Below are positions 1-5,997 of a stretch of 8,134 bases of DNA, piece by piece (the first letter of the stretch is position 1; each line of letters opens with the position of its first letter). Source of the DNA: an archaeon (lineage in GTDB: Archaea > Nanobdellota > Nanobdellia > SCGC-AAA011-G17 > GW2011-AR18); the NCBI GenBank assembly GCA_023245385.1, contig JAHFKM010000034.1, positions 1-8,134 on the forward strand, written 5' to 3'. A program made the position numbers and the translations under genes. The notes beneath the pieces are model-generated. The model worked only from the letters and a program-made list of their open reading frames with translations. It did not search any database and was not told the origin of the DNA.

Positions 1-11
1 TATTCACTTAT

Positions 12-34
12 AAAACAGGTTTATACCCTGTTTT
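12..34. promoter_or_regulatory. Inverted repeat around a TATA-like box (possible operator)
   Basis: Eight-base arms AAAACAGG (12-19) and CCTGTTTT (27-34) are perfect inverted repeats around a 7-base centre TTTATAC. The centre reads as a TATA-like element in either direction. A dyad overlapping a TATA box is a typical place for a small dimeric archaeal repressor. The second copy of the surrounding repeat keeps the right arm and TATA but not the left arm (AAAATCTA at 6941-6948), so only this copy has the dyad. No regulator is identifiable in the window. Function is inferred. Confidence 0.35.
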
Positions 35-66
35 AAAAAATTAGCCGGCGCCAAAACCTTTTTGTC
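20..66 (+). repeat. 47-bp dispersed repeat, copy 1
   Basis: This matches 6949-6995 without gaps, same orientation, at 42 of 47 positions by eye; mismatches fall at 41, 42, 46, 47 and 58. The first 21 bases (TTTATACCCTG followed by TTTTAAAAAA) are identical, then a variable GC-rich patch, then GCGCCAAAAC and TTTTTGTC. Two readings are possible. On the plus strand it is a TATA box followed about 25 bp later by a conserved transcript start at GCGCC. On the minus strand it is a GC-rich end, a U6 tract (40-35), then a TATA box for the next unit to the left. It lies at one edge of the candidate RNA gene. Confidence 0.6.
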
Positions 67-183
67 GCCACTTCATTTTGAGTAGATTTGCACCACGACT
101 CTGTCGCCCTCTTTGGGAGCGGTTCGGTCATTCAAATTCTTCGGACTAAAGTCCGCGAAGGGTTTCTGACCCGACCTCGTCTA
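41..183. ncRNA. Candidate structured small RNA, family unknown
   Basis: No convincing reading frame is seen here, and the stretch is clearly more GC-rich than the flanking A/T-rich DNA, a common mark of RNA genes in AT-rich genomes. Foldable elements include the hairpin CGGAC-TAAA-GTCCG extended by CTT/AAG across a bulged CG, an enclosing GGTCA/TGACC pair, CGAC-AGA-GTCG (minus strand), and a CCC/GGG hairpin around TCTTT. Minus-strand transcription is slightly favoured: a TTAAATA box at 201-207 lies about 25 bp before position 180, and a U6 tract at 40-35 could end the transcript. Plus-strand transcription from the TATA at 20-25 would start near 48 but has no U-tract after 183. I could not match it to tRNA, 5S, SRP, C/D or H/ACA RNA; RNase P RNA is not excluded but its conserved blocks are not evident. 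Confidence 0.4.
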
Positions 184-200
184 AAAAAAATTCAAAGCTC

Positions 201-224
201 TTAAATAAAGAAAATATTTAAATT
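201..224. promoter_or_regulatory. A/T boxes between the RNA candidate and the metallopeptidase gene
   Basis: Two TATA-like elements lie side by side: TTAAATA at 201-207 and the palindromic AATATTTAAATT around 213-224. Read rightward, the second predicts a start near 245 and a leader of about 25 nt for the gene at 270. Read leftward, the first predicts a start near 180, the edge of the GC-rich candidate RNA. Assignments rest on archaeal TATA-to-start spacing only. Confidence 0.35.
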
Positions 225-256
225 CTTAAACAACACCCCCTTCAAATAATCACACT

Positions 257-260
257 GGAG
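257..260 (+). promoter_or_regulatory. Shine-Dalgarno-like GGAG
   Basis: GGAG sits 9 bases before the ATG at 270 and supports that start. It stands out because most other genes here show a TATA box about 26 bp from the start codon and no such motif, which suggests leaderless messages elsewhere and a leadered one here. Confidence 0.5.
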
Positions 261-269
261 AAAAAATCC

Positions 270-1001
270 ATGTACAAAGAACTACTTATCATCAATGAAA
301 AAAACTATCCTGTCTTTATTTTTGTTGAAAAAAGAAACAATGTCAGCGCATCCATCAGAAAAAAAGGTATCTGTATTCGCATCCCTTCATTTTTATCACG
401 AGAAGAACAATTCAAACAAATCCGACGCCTCAAAGACTGGGCTTCTAAAAAACTCCAAGAACAACCCTTCTCAGAAATAAAAGAAAAAGGATGGAAAAAC
501 TACAAAGATGAAGACACGCTCACACTTGGAAAAGAAGAATACACACTCAAGATTATTTATGCAGATAAAGAAGGAAGTTCTTCAAAAATAGAAAGAAACA
601 CCATCTTCCTCAGAATCACAAACAGAATTCCTGAAGAAGAACAAAGAAAACATATTTCAACACTCATCAGCAGAACACTCGCACAAGAAAAACATTCTTA
701 CATTACTAACAAAATTCACGAACTTAACAAAAAACACTTCAACTTTGAAATACGAAACATTTTTCTCAAATACAACACCTCCAACTGGGGAAGCTGCTCA
801 CACCAAGGAAACATCAACATCTCTACAAGACTCTTACTCGCACCAGAAGATGTTCTCGACTATGTTTGTGTGCACGAACTTTCCCATCTTAAAGAAAAAA
901 ATCATTCACCTTCCTTTTGGAAACTCGTAGAAACCGCAATGCCAGATTACAAAGAAAAAAAGAAATGGCTACATACTCATAGAGATACATGCTGGTTTTG
1001 A
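270..1001 (+). CDS. YgjP-like (DUF45) zinc metallopeptidase family protein
   Basis: This 243-residue protein belongs to the YgjP/WLM-type DUF45 family, soluble zincin-fold proteins related to SprT whose substrate is unknown in most species. The signature is clear: SNWGSCS at 171-177, then HELSH at 202-206 with a further histidine at 212 (H-x3-H-x5-H), giving zinc ligands H202, H206 and H212 and catalytic E203. The HSPSFW and MPDYKEKKKWL stretch after it is typical of the family. Length matches usual members (about 230-250 residues), so it appears complete. No signal peptide or membrane helix is seen. The ATG at 270 is supported by GGAG nine bases upstream. It stands alone on the plus strand and converges on the E1 unit, with 80 bp between stop codons. 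Family assignment is secure; biological role is not known. Confidence 0.9.
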   Translation: MYKELLIINEKNYPVFIFVEKRNNVSASIRKKGICIRIPSFLSREEQFKQIRRLKDWASKKLQEQPFSEIKEKGWKNYKDEDTLTLGKEEYTLKIIYADKEGSSSKIERNTIFLRITNRIPEEEQRKHISTLISRTLAQEKHSYITNKIHELNKKHFNFEIRNIFLKYNTSNWGSCSHQGNINISTRLLLAPEDVLDYVCVHELSHLKEKNHSPSFWKLVETAMPDYKEKKKWLHTHRDTCWF

Positions 1002-1081
1002 CTGTGTAACATTTAGGAAATACTCTTTTTATCTGAACTTATTCTGCTTCCATCCTTTCTTACACTCTCCGCTCAATATTC

Positions 1082-1381
1082 TCATTCTGTTTCTTTCGTT
1101 TCTGACCAAAGACCTGCACTCTTTCTAACTCTATCTCTTCTCGTTATCAATTCATATACTCGTCTCGCCTGCTCTTCTGCCTCTTCCAAAGATTTACAAT
1201 TCTTGATCAACAACTTCCCATCGCGAAAAATAGAAACTTCAAACTTATCTTTTATAATAATCAACACGGGAGTTTCAATGATCACTTCAAATATTTTAGT
1301 TATATTTTTCAAATCTAGTTTTATCTGCTTTTCCGGAAACGCTTCAAACGCGCCCTTCGAATCACACATCCTCACAATCAT
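1082..1381 (-). CDS. Small protein coupled to the E1 gene, TBP-like half-domain (tentative)
   Basis: A 99-residue soluble protein I do not recognise as a named family. Its start codon overlaps the stop of the upstream E1 gene as ATGA (1378-1381), so the two are very likely translationally coupled. Residues about 30-79 alternate beta-like and helical stretches: IIETPVLIII, then FEVSIFRDGKLLIKNCKS, then an acidic/basic helix EEAEEQARRVYELI. The pattern 'IF-x-DG-K-LLI-x-x-x-KS-x-EEA' resembles both the C-terminus of the neighbouring E1 (IFKEGRVLIRAKSEA) and one repeat of TATA-binding protein (IFSSGK...TGAKSEEEA). The tail (80-99) is polar and probably disordered. It does not end in Gly-Gly, so it is not an obvious ubiquitin-like substrate. 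An inner Met at residue 5 is an alternative start. The fold analogy is inference. Confidence 0.75.
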   Translation of the reverse strand: MIVRMCDSKGAFEAFPEKQIKLDLKNITKIFEVIIETPVLIIIKDKFEVSIFRDGKLLIKNCKSLEEAEEQARRVYELITRRDRVRKSAGLWSETKETE

Positions 1382-2331
1382 CCAAGATACCTCATATATA
1401 GAGACTTCGCTATTGCCTCAGACTTCGCCCTAATTAAAACACGACCCTCTTTGAAAATAACCAATTCCTTGAAAAATAAACAATGCTCACCCCTCCTCAC
1501 TTTTCCTAATCTAACTAATCTTTTTTCAAGAAGCACAAGATCTGAAACCTTTCCCCTCATCTGAAACAAATTCATTCCACACATCTTCACAAGACTATTT
1601 TCTTTTTTTCTAGATATATACTCAAAAACACCCTTACATGTAAGACAAGCAACACGCTTCTTCACCTTAATCTTTTCCAAAGAATTCCCCCACACATTAC
1701 ACGAAAGCAAATCTTTAGAAAATTGTTTCCCTACTATTATTTTCATAGTCTCAGTTACCTGTAAACTCACAACTAGAGCTACAGCAGTGTTCAAAATCCC
1801 TTCAGTATCACAGGAACCAAGAGGAATTGAAGGCTCAGAGAACAAACACGCAAAGCAAGGACCTTCCTTTGTTACTGGAAAAACAAAACCAGAACTACCA
1901 AAGACAGCAGCAAAAACCCAGGGAATCTTCTCCCTCTTACAAAAATCATTCAGCAAAAATCTCGTTTCCATATTATCCGTACAATCAAGAACAATATCCG
2001 CTTTTACTAACATAACATTCTCCACATCAAGATCAACAGGAAAAGATTTTACCTTTATTAAAGAATTAATCTCCTTCAAATGAGCAGCAAGCACCAAAGC
2101 CTTCAAAGAACCAACATCTCTTTCAGTATACAAAGACTGCCTTTGCAAATTCGATAACTCAACAAAATCACGATCAATCAACGTTATGTTTTTCACACCA
2201 GCTCTCACCAAAAGCTCAGCAGCCAGAGCACCCAAAGCACCACACCCAAGAATCGTAACATAGGCCTCACTTAATTTTCTTTGACCTTCTTTCCCAATCT
2301 CCTTAAATAATTCCTGTTTCTCAAAGCGCAT
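1378..2331 (-). CDS. ThiF/MoeB/HesA-type E1-like adenylyltransferase
   Basis: E1-like enzyme that uses ATP to adenylate the C-terminus of a ubiquitin-like or sulfur-carrier protein (ThiS/MoaD/SAMP type). Numbering from the chosen ATG (317 residues): nucleotide loop GCGALG at 29-34, D53 in LIDRD, SNLQRQ at 60-65 with R64, K77, and DCTDN at 116-120. Two CxxC pairs (C159/C162, C229/C232) should bind zinc, and C174 in GSCDTEG is at the usual catalytic cysteine position. Residues 248-317 form an extra C-terminal domain (CGMNLFQM...IFKEGRVLIRAKSEA) resembling half of a TBP fold. The frame stays open upstream to 2442, but that stretch lacks family similarity; the ATG at 2331 lies 26 bp from the TATA box at 2354-2361 and just before the conserved helix. 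No carrier protein is encoded nearby, so the pathway (thiamine, molybdopterin, tRNA thiolation or samp-ylation) is unresolved. Confidence 0.87.
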   Translation of the reverse strand: MRFEKQELFKEIGKEGQRKLSEAYVTILGCGALGALAAELLVRAGVKNITLIDRDFVELSNLQRQSLYTERDVGSLKALVLAAHLKEINSLIKVKSFPVDLDVENVMLVKADIVLDCTDNMETRFLLNDFCKREKIPWVFAAVFGSSGFVFPVTKEGPCFACLFSEPSIPLGSCDTEGILNTAVALVVSLQVTETMKIIVGKQFSKDLLSCNVWGNSLEKIKVKKRVACLTCKGVFEYISRKKENSLVKMCGMNLFQMRGKVSDLVLLEKRLVRLGKVRRGEHCLFFKELVIFKEGRVLIRAKSEAIAKSLYMRYLG

Positions 2332-2353
2332 CCTCTGAAAAACCCGCGAAAGA

Positions 2354-2361
2354 TATAAAAA
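2354..2361. promoter_or_regulatory. TATA box shared by the divergent E1 and rel genes
   Basis: TATAAAAA is centred at 2357.5, exactly midway between the rel ATG (2384) and the chosen E1 ATG (2331), about 26 bp from each. No other strong A/T box or Shine-Dalgarno motif lies in the 52-bp gap. With archaeal spacing, transcription would start at or beside each start codon, giving two leaderless messages from one box. No second box was found for either gene, so use in both directions is the simplest reading, but it is inferred. Confidence 0.6.
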
Positions 2362-2383
2362 GGTTCTTTTCGGCGAAAGCATA

Positions 2384-4321
2384 ATGAACTTCAAAGACCT
2401 AGCAAAAAAAACATTACACAACAACAAAAACACAGACCTCACCCTCTTAGAAAAATCCTATAAATTTTCAGAAAAAAGCTACCAAGAACAAACACACCAC
2501 TCAGGAACAAGCTTACTTCAACATACTCTCGACTCAGCGCTAATTCTCGCGGACTTACAACTTGACGATAAAAGTATCGCAGCATGCCTTCTCCACCACA
2601 CACTCCCACTCGGCATCTCAAAAGAAACACTCAAAAAAGAATTCGGAGAAGAAATCACCCACTTACTTGAAGGACTCGCGAAAATTAACAGACTCAAAAT
2701 CCTGCCAAGCCAAGAAGAATACAACTCCGCAGACCTGAGAAAAGTATTACTCACCGCAATCAAAGATATCAGAATCCTCTTCATCAAACTCTGCATCAAG
2801 CTCAACAACATGCGCACTTTACACACTCTTCAAGACGAAGAACAAAAAATACACATCTCAAGAGAAGTTCTTACTATTTACGCACCACTCGCCTACCGCC
2901 TCGGCATCGGAAGCATCAAATCCGAACTCGAAGACCTCGCATTCAAATACACCAATCCTGAAGAATATAAAAAAATTCTCGAATTAATTGAAAAAACACA
3001 ACCAGACCGAGAACACCGCATCTACGAAGTCAAGAAAAAAATAGAACACACCCTCCAAGAACGAGGAATCAAGGCCAGCGTTAGCGCCAGAGCAAAACAC
3101 TTCTACAGCATCTACAAAAAAACAACCGATCGCAACTATAATCTTAATAATATCAAAGATTTTATCGGACTAAGAATCATCACACTAACCCCTGAAGAAT
3201 GCTACACAGCTTTAGGCATCGTCCATACCCTATGGAAACCACTTCCAGAAACATTCAAAGACTACATCGCAATGCCCAAACCAAACGGCTACCAATCCCT
3301 CCACACCGTCGTCATTGGACCACAGGAAAAACCAATAGAATTCCAAATCAGAACACAGGAAATGCATGAAATCGCAGAAGACGGAGTCGCAGTCCATTAC
3401 GATTACAAAGGCATTACTCATGGAGGCGAGTTTGATAAAAAATTAAGCTGGCTCAAACAATTCGTTGAAACCAGAGAAAAAATGAGCGAAAAAGAATTTC
3501 AAGACATAATAAAAATAGACTTATTCAGCGACACTATCTTTGTTTTTACTCCAAAAGGAAAAGTCATCGAACTCCCCACCAGCGCTACCGCCCTTGATTT
3601 TGCTTACGCAATCCATTCTGAACTCGGAGACAAAGCAATGGGTGCCACCATCAACGGAAAATACAGTTCTCTCAAAACAGAAATTAAAAACGGAGACATC
3701 ATCGAAATCGTCAGCTCAAAAAACCAACAACCAAACATGGAATGGCTAAAAATTGTCAAGACCTATAAAGCCAGCAGTAAAATAAAACAATACCTCACAA
3801 GACACGGAAAAATTGTCGCCACAGGAATCAGCACAACAAAAGAAGAACCAAAAAAGAAACTCGAAGAAAATTTTATTTTTATCGAAGGCCTAAAAGAACC
3901 AGAACTAAAACTTGCCGTTTGCTGCAAACCTTTACCAGGAGAAAAAATTGTCGGATTTAAAACCGGAGAAAATCGTGTCAGCATTCACAAAGAACATTGC
4001 GAAACAATCCTAAAATTACGCAAAGATTCACGAAAAGAAGTCAAATCCCACTGGACAGAACACTCCAACACAGATGTTGAACTTCTCGTCGAAGGAAACG
4101 ACCGCGTCGGATTTCTCGCTGAAATTCTTAATACTGTCGCAAGCCAAGGAATCAACGTCTCCAACACCAAAGCAAAAGTACTCGATACACACAAAGCCCG
4201 TTGCACATTCGGAATTTTAATAAAAGACACACAAACCTTACTTAAATTAATTGAACGAATAAAAAAAATCAAAGACGTCACCAACGTCTACCTTGGTGAG
4301 TTGAAAAAAATCAAACCCTAA
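2384..4321 (+). CDS. relA: RelA/SpoT homologue, (p)ppGpp synthetase with degenerate hydrolase domain
   Basis: A 645-residue long-form Rel with the family order: HD hydrolase (about 40-150), synthetase (about 210-345), TGS (about 377-445), Cys/His element (CC at 513-514, H535, C539) and C-terminal ACT (about 564-640). It would transfer pyrophosphate from ATP to GDP/GTP. Synthetase residues look intact: FYSIYKK (240-246), D259, TFKDYIA (290-296, close to the RXKD form of bifunctional enzymes), NGYQSLHT with Y303, and E319 in IEFQIRT. The hydrolase looks dead: H47 and H71 remain, but the HD aspartate is H72, the usual ED pair is missing (P75/L76), and the KLADRLHN aspartate is I138 in KLCIKLNN. 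At 645 residues it is shorter than bacterial Rel (about 730-750), mainly in the helical linker after TGS. The ATG lies 27 bp from the shared TATA box, probably leaderless. Whether ppGpp is made is untested. Confidence 0.92.
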   Translation: MNFKDLAKKTLHNNKNTDLTLLEKSYKFSEKSYQEQTHHSGTSLLQHTLDSALILADLQLDDKSIAACLLHHTLPLGISKETLKKEFGEEITHLLEGLAKINRLKILPSQEEYNSADLRKVLLTAIKDIRILFIKLCIKLNNMRTLHTLQDEEQKIHISREVLTIYAPLAYRLGIGSIKSELEDLAFKYTNPEEYKKILELIEKTQPDREHRIYEVKKKIEHTLQERGIKASVSARAKHFYSIYKKTTDRNYNLNNIKDFIGLRIITLTPEECYTALGIVHTLWKPLPETFKDYIAMPKPNGYQSLHTVVIGPQEKPIEFQIRTQEMHEIAEDGVAVHYDYKGITHGGEFDKKLSWLKQFVETREKMSEKEFQDIIKIDLFSDTIFVFTPKGKVIELPTSATALDFAYAIHSELGDKAMGATINGKYSSLKTEIKNGDIIEIVSSKNQQPNMEWLKIVKTYKASSKIKQYLTRHGKIVATGISTTKEEPKKKLEENFIFIEGLKEPELKLAVCCKPLPGEKIVGFKTGENRVSIHKEHCETILKLRKDSRKEVKSHWTEHSNTDVELLVEGNDRVGFLAEILNTVASQGINVSNTKAKVLDTHKARCTFGILIKDTQTLLKLIERIKKIKDVTNVYLGELKKIKP

Positions 4322-4335
4322 CTAAAACCAGAAGA
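4322..4335. other. 14-bp gap between convergent rel and lgt
   Basis: Only 14 bases separate the stop codons of rel (+) and lgt (-). There is no stem-loop or long T-tract in it, so either transcript probably runs into the other gene's 3' end and could form overlapping antisense RNA. Confidence 0.5.
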
Positions 4336-5067
4336 TTATATCTTTTGCACTTTATAAAACATCATCACTGAAACAATAATCAAAGGCAAACTAATCCACT
4401 GAGCAACTGTTAACTGATAATATAGTGGCATGTCTTTCCAAAATTCAACAACAAACCTTAACACTGAATAAGAACCCATAGCTGCCCAAAACAAAGAACC
4501 TTTAGGCAATTTCAAATTCTTCACACTAAAAAACACTCCAGCTAAAAAAAAGTTTTTGAAAGACTCGTACACCTGAGAAGGATGCCTTAACCCTTCATAA
4601 CCCTGAAAATGTACAGCCCACGGTACAGACGTTACTTTACCAACTAATTCCCCATTAATAAAATTCCCAATCCTCCCCAACGCAGCTCCAATAAAAAAAG
4701 GAACAGGCAACAAATCCGCAAGATCATAAAAATGCATTTTATACTTTTTAGAAACAACATACACCGCGAAGAACGCACCAATCATCCCCCCATGCGAAGC
4801 TAACCCACCCTCCCACACATAAAATATTTTCAAAGGATTCGCAAAATAATACGCAGGCTCATACACCAAAACCTCAAACAAACGCGCACCAACAATCCCA
4901 GAAGGAACAAGCCAAATAAAAAAATCATCAACCAAACTTTCTGAAAAACCTTTCTCCAACGCGAACTTTTTAAAAATCATATATCCCAAAAAAAATCCCA
5001 AAGCCAACAAAATCCCATACCACCGAATAGACCAAGAACCAAAAGAAAACGCAACAGGATCAACCAT
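4336..5067 (-). CDS. lgt: Prolipoprotein diacylglyceryl transferase
   Basis: Lgt is a polytopic membrane enzyme that moves a diacylglyceryl group from a phospholipid to the lipobox cysteine of prolipoproteins. The 243-residue sequence carries its signatures: YGILLALGFFLGY near the N-terminus, the GARLFEVL stretch, WEGGLASHGG with H92 (E. coli H103 equivalent), the hallmark GRIGNFINGE at 131-140 (R132, N135, N138, E140) followed by a TSVPW motif, RHPSQVYE at 161-168, and LRFVVEFW with R204 and E208. Seven hydrophobic segments are expected and the length is at the short end of the family (about 240-290), so it appears complete. The ATG at 5067 is about 25 bp from the TTTAAA box at 5090-5095. 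No signal peptidase II or lipoprotein gene is in the window. Family is secure; in a host with archaeal lipids the donor lipid would be unusual. Confidence 0.95.
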   Translation of the reverse strand: MVDPVAFSFGSWSIRWYGILLALGFFLGYMIFKKFALEKGFSESLVDDFFIWLVPSGIVGARLFEVLVYEPAYYFANPLKIFYVWEGGLASHGGMIGAFFAVYVVSKKYKMHFYDLADLLPVPFFIGAALGRIGNFINGELVGKVTSVPWAVHFQGYEGLRHPSQVYESFKNFFLAGVFFSVKNLKLPKGSLFWAAMGSYSVLRFVVEFWKDMPLYYQLTVAQWISLPLIIVSVMMFYKVQKI

Positions 5068-5089
5068 ACAAAACCTTTAAACAACAAAG

Positions 5090-5095
5090 TTTAAA
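5090..5095. promoter_or_regulatory. Palindromic TATA-like box between divergent lgt and membrane protein genes
   Basis: TTTAAA (in GTTTAAATAG) is self-complementary, so it reads the same both ways. Its centre is about 25 bp from the lgt ATG (5067) and 29 bp from the membrane protein ATG (5122), fitting leaderless or near-leaderless starts in both directions. A second TTTAAA at 5076-5081 is too close to lgt to serve it but could drive the rightward gene with an 18-nt leader, so sharing is likely rather than certain. Confidence 0.5.
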
Positions 5096-5121
5096 TAGAC
5101 TCTGATTCAAGAAAAAAAAAT

Positions 5122-5985
5122 ATGAACCAAAAAGAGGACAATTACCAATTCTATCTTTCCTCACTTCAAGAAAGCTGGAAGCTTCTCACACACAACCTTA
5201 CTCTTTACATCCCAGATCTTCTCTTTATCCTTTTTCTCACATTCTTCCTCTGGCTCTTTTTACAATTCAATGGCTTACTCACTCCCCTCCTTCAAATCAA
5301 CAGACTTCAAGCAACTCAAGAAGCATTCAGAACAATCTTACAATCCACACCATCACTTCTCAAACTCATCCTCTCTTCAACACTCCTCCTTTTTGTTCAC
5401 CTCTGCACAGGAATCACCTTCGTTAACGCCCGCTATATCCTTATCAAACAATCACTTACCCATCAAAAACTCTCTCTACTTAACGCATTCAAAGAAGGAA
5501 AAACCTATTTCTGGAAAGTCGTCTTTATCAAATTCCTCTTCTTCTTTCTCTACCTTCTCCCCAGCCTCATCTTCTTATTTATTTATATCCTTACCCACAT
5601 CCAAAATCCTTTTTTCCTCTCACTACTTTTAACACTCCTCGCTATTCTATGGTTCGCGATTAAATACCTCTTCTTCTTTACCTACCCCACCCTCTTCTTA
5701 AAAGAAAAAAACTACAAAGCAGCCTTTAACGCAACACATTACTCACAAAAAAAAATCACCCACACCCTTATCACACTCGGAACAGTCACTTTCCTTTCCT
5801 TCTTTATCAATCTCCTCCTTCTCCTTATCCCAGAAGTATGGTTTAGAATAGCATTCAGCGCACATATCCTTTCCACAACAGCAACTTTCGCTTTCTTCTT
5901 TCTAATCTTCTCACGAACAGTCCATCTTGTTTATACTATCTTTGAATCAAGCTTTATCTTTCACGTTTACTCTAAAAACAAGTAA
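5122..5985 (+). CDS. Six-helix integral membrane protein, function unknown
   Basis: A 287-residue protein with about six hydrophobic segments, near residues 28-49, 79-102, 133-158, 163-192, 215-238 and 245-272. It opens with a short polar cytoplasmic-like part ending in ESWKLL, then the first helix. Between segments 4 and 5 is a polar loop with EKNYKAAFNATHYSQKK. This 'aromatic helix, then lysine-rich loop with an A-F-x-A-x-x-S pattern' layout is common in poorly characterised archaeal multi-pass proteins of the DUF4013/DUF7847 kind, but I cannot assign a family with certainty. No catalytic motif, ATP-binding motif or signal peptide is visible. The start at 5122 is 29 bp from the TTTAAA box. 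Being divergent from lgt through a shared box suggests co-expression, possibly an envelope role; that is inference. Confidence 0.8.
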   Translation: MNQKEDNYQFYLSSLQESWKLLTHNLTLYIPDLLFILFLTFFLWLFLQFNGLLTPLLQINRLQATQEAFRTILQSTPSLLKLILSSTLLLFVHLCTGITFVNARYILIKQSLTHQKLSLLNAFKEGKTYFWKVVFIKFLFFFLYLLPSLIFLFIYILTHIQNPFFLSLLLTLLAILWFAIKYLFFFTYPTLFLKEKNYKAAFNATHYSQKKITHTLITLGTVTFLSFFINLLLLLIPEVWFRIAFSAHILSTTATFAFFFLIFSRTVHLVYTIFESSFIFHVYSKNK

Positions 5986-5997
5986 ACTATTTGTTAC

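Noticed and set aside
41..183. tRNA, 5S rRNA or C/D-box RNA
   Set aside because: GGTTCGGTC recalls a T-arm, but no acceptor stem, D-arm or anticodon arm can be fitted; no 5S core sequence; no RUGAUGA/CUGA box pair on either strand.
41..183. H/ACA guide RNA
   Set aside because: The GGTCA/TGACC stem with an inner hairpin and two loop strands looks pocket-like, but no ACA follows the stem at the right distance on either strand.
1082..1381. Small protein as the ubiquitin-like substrate of the adjacent E1
   Set aside because: It lacks a C-terminal Gly-Gly and ends in a polar KETE tail; no MoaD/ThiS pattern is visible.
1787..2083. Plus-strand frames inside the E1, rel, membrane protein and tRNase Z genes
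   Set aside because: They are shadows of the real genes: no family motifs, no promoter or ribosome-binding signals, and compositions that mirror the opposite strand.
2332..2442. N-terminal 37-residue extension of the E1 frame, reaching into rel
   Set aside because: It would overlap the rel coding start and the TATA box, has no family similarity, and the ATG at 2331 fits promoter spacing and the usual E1 N-terminus.
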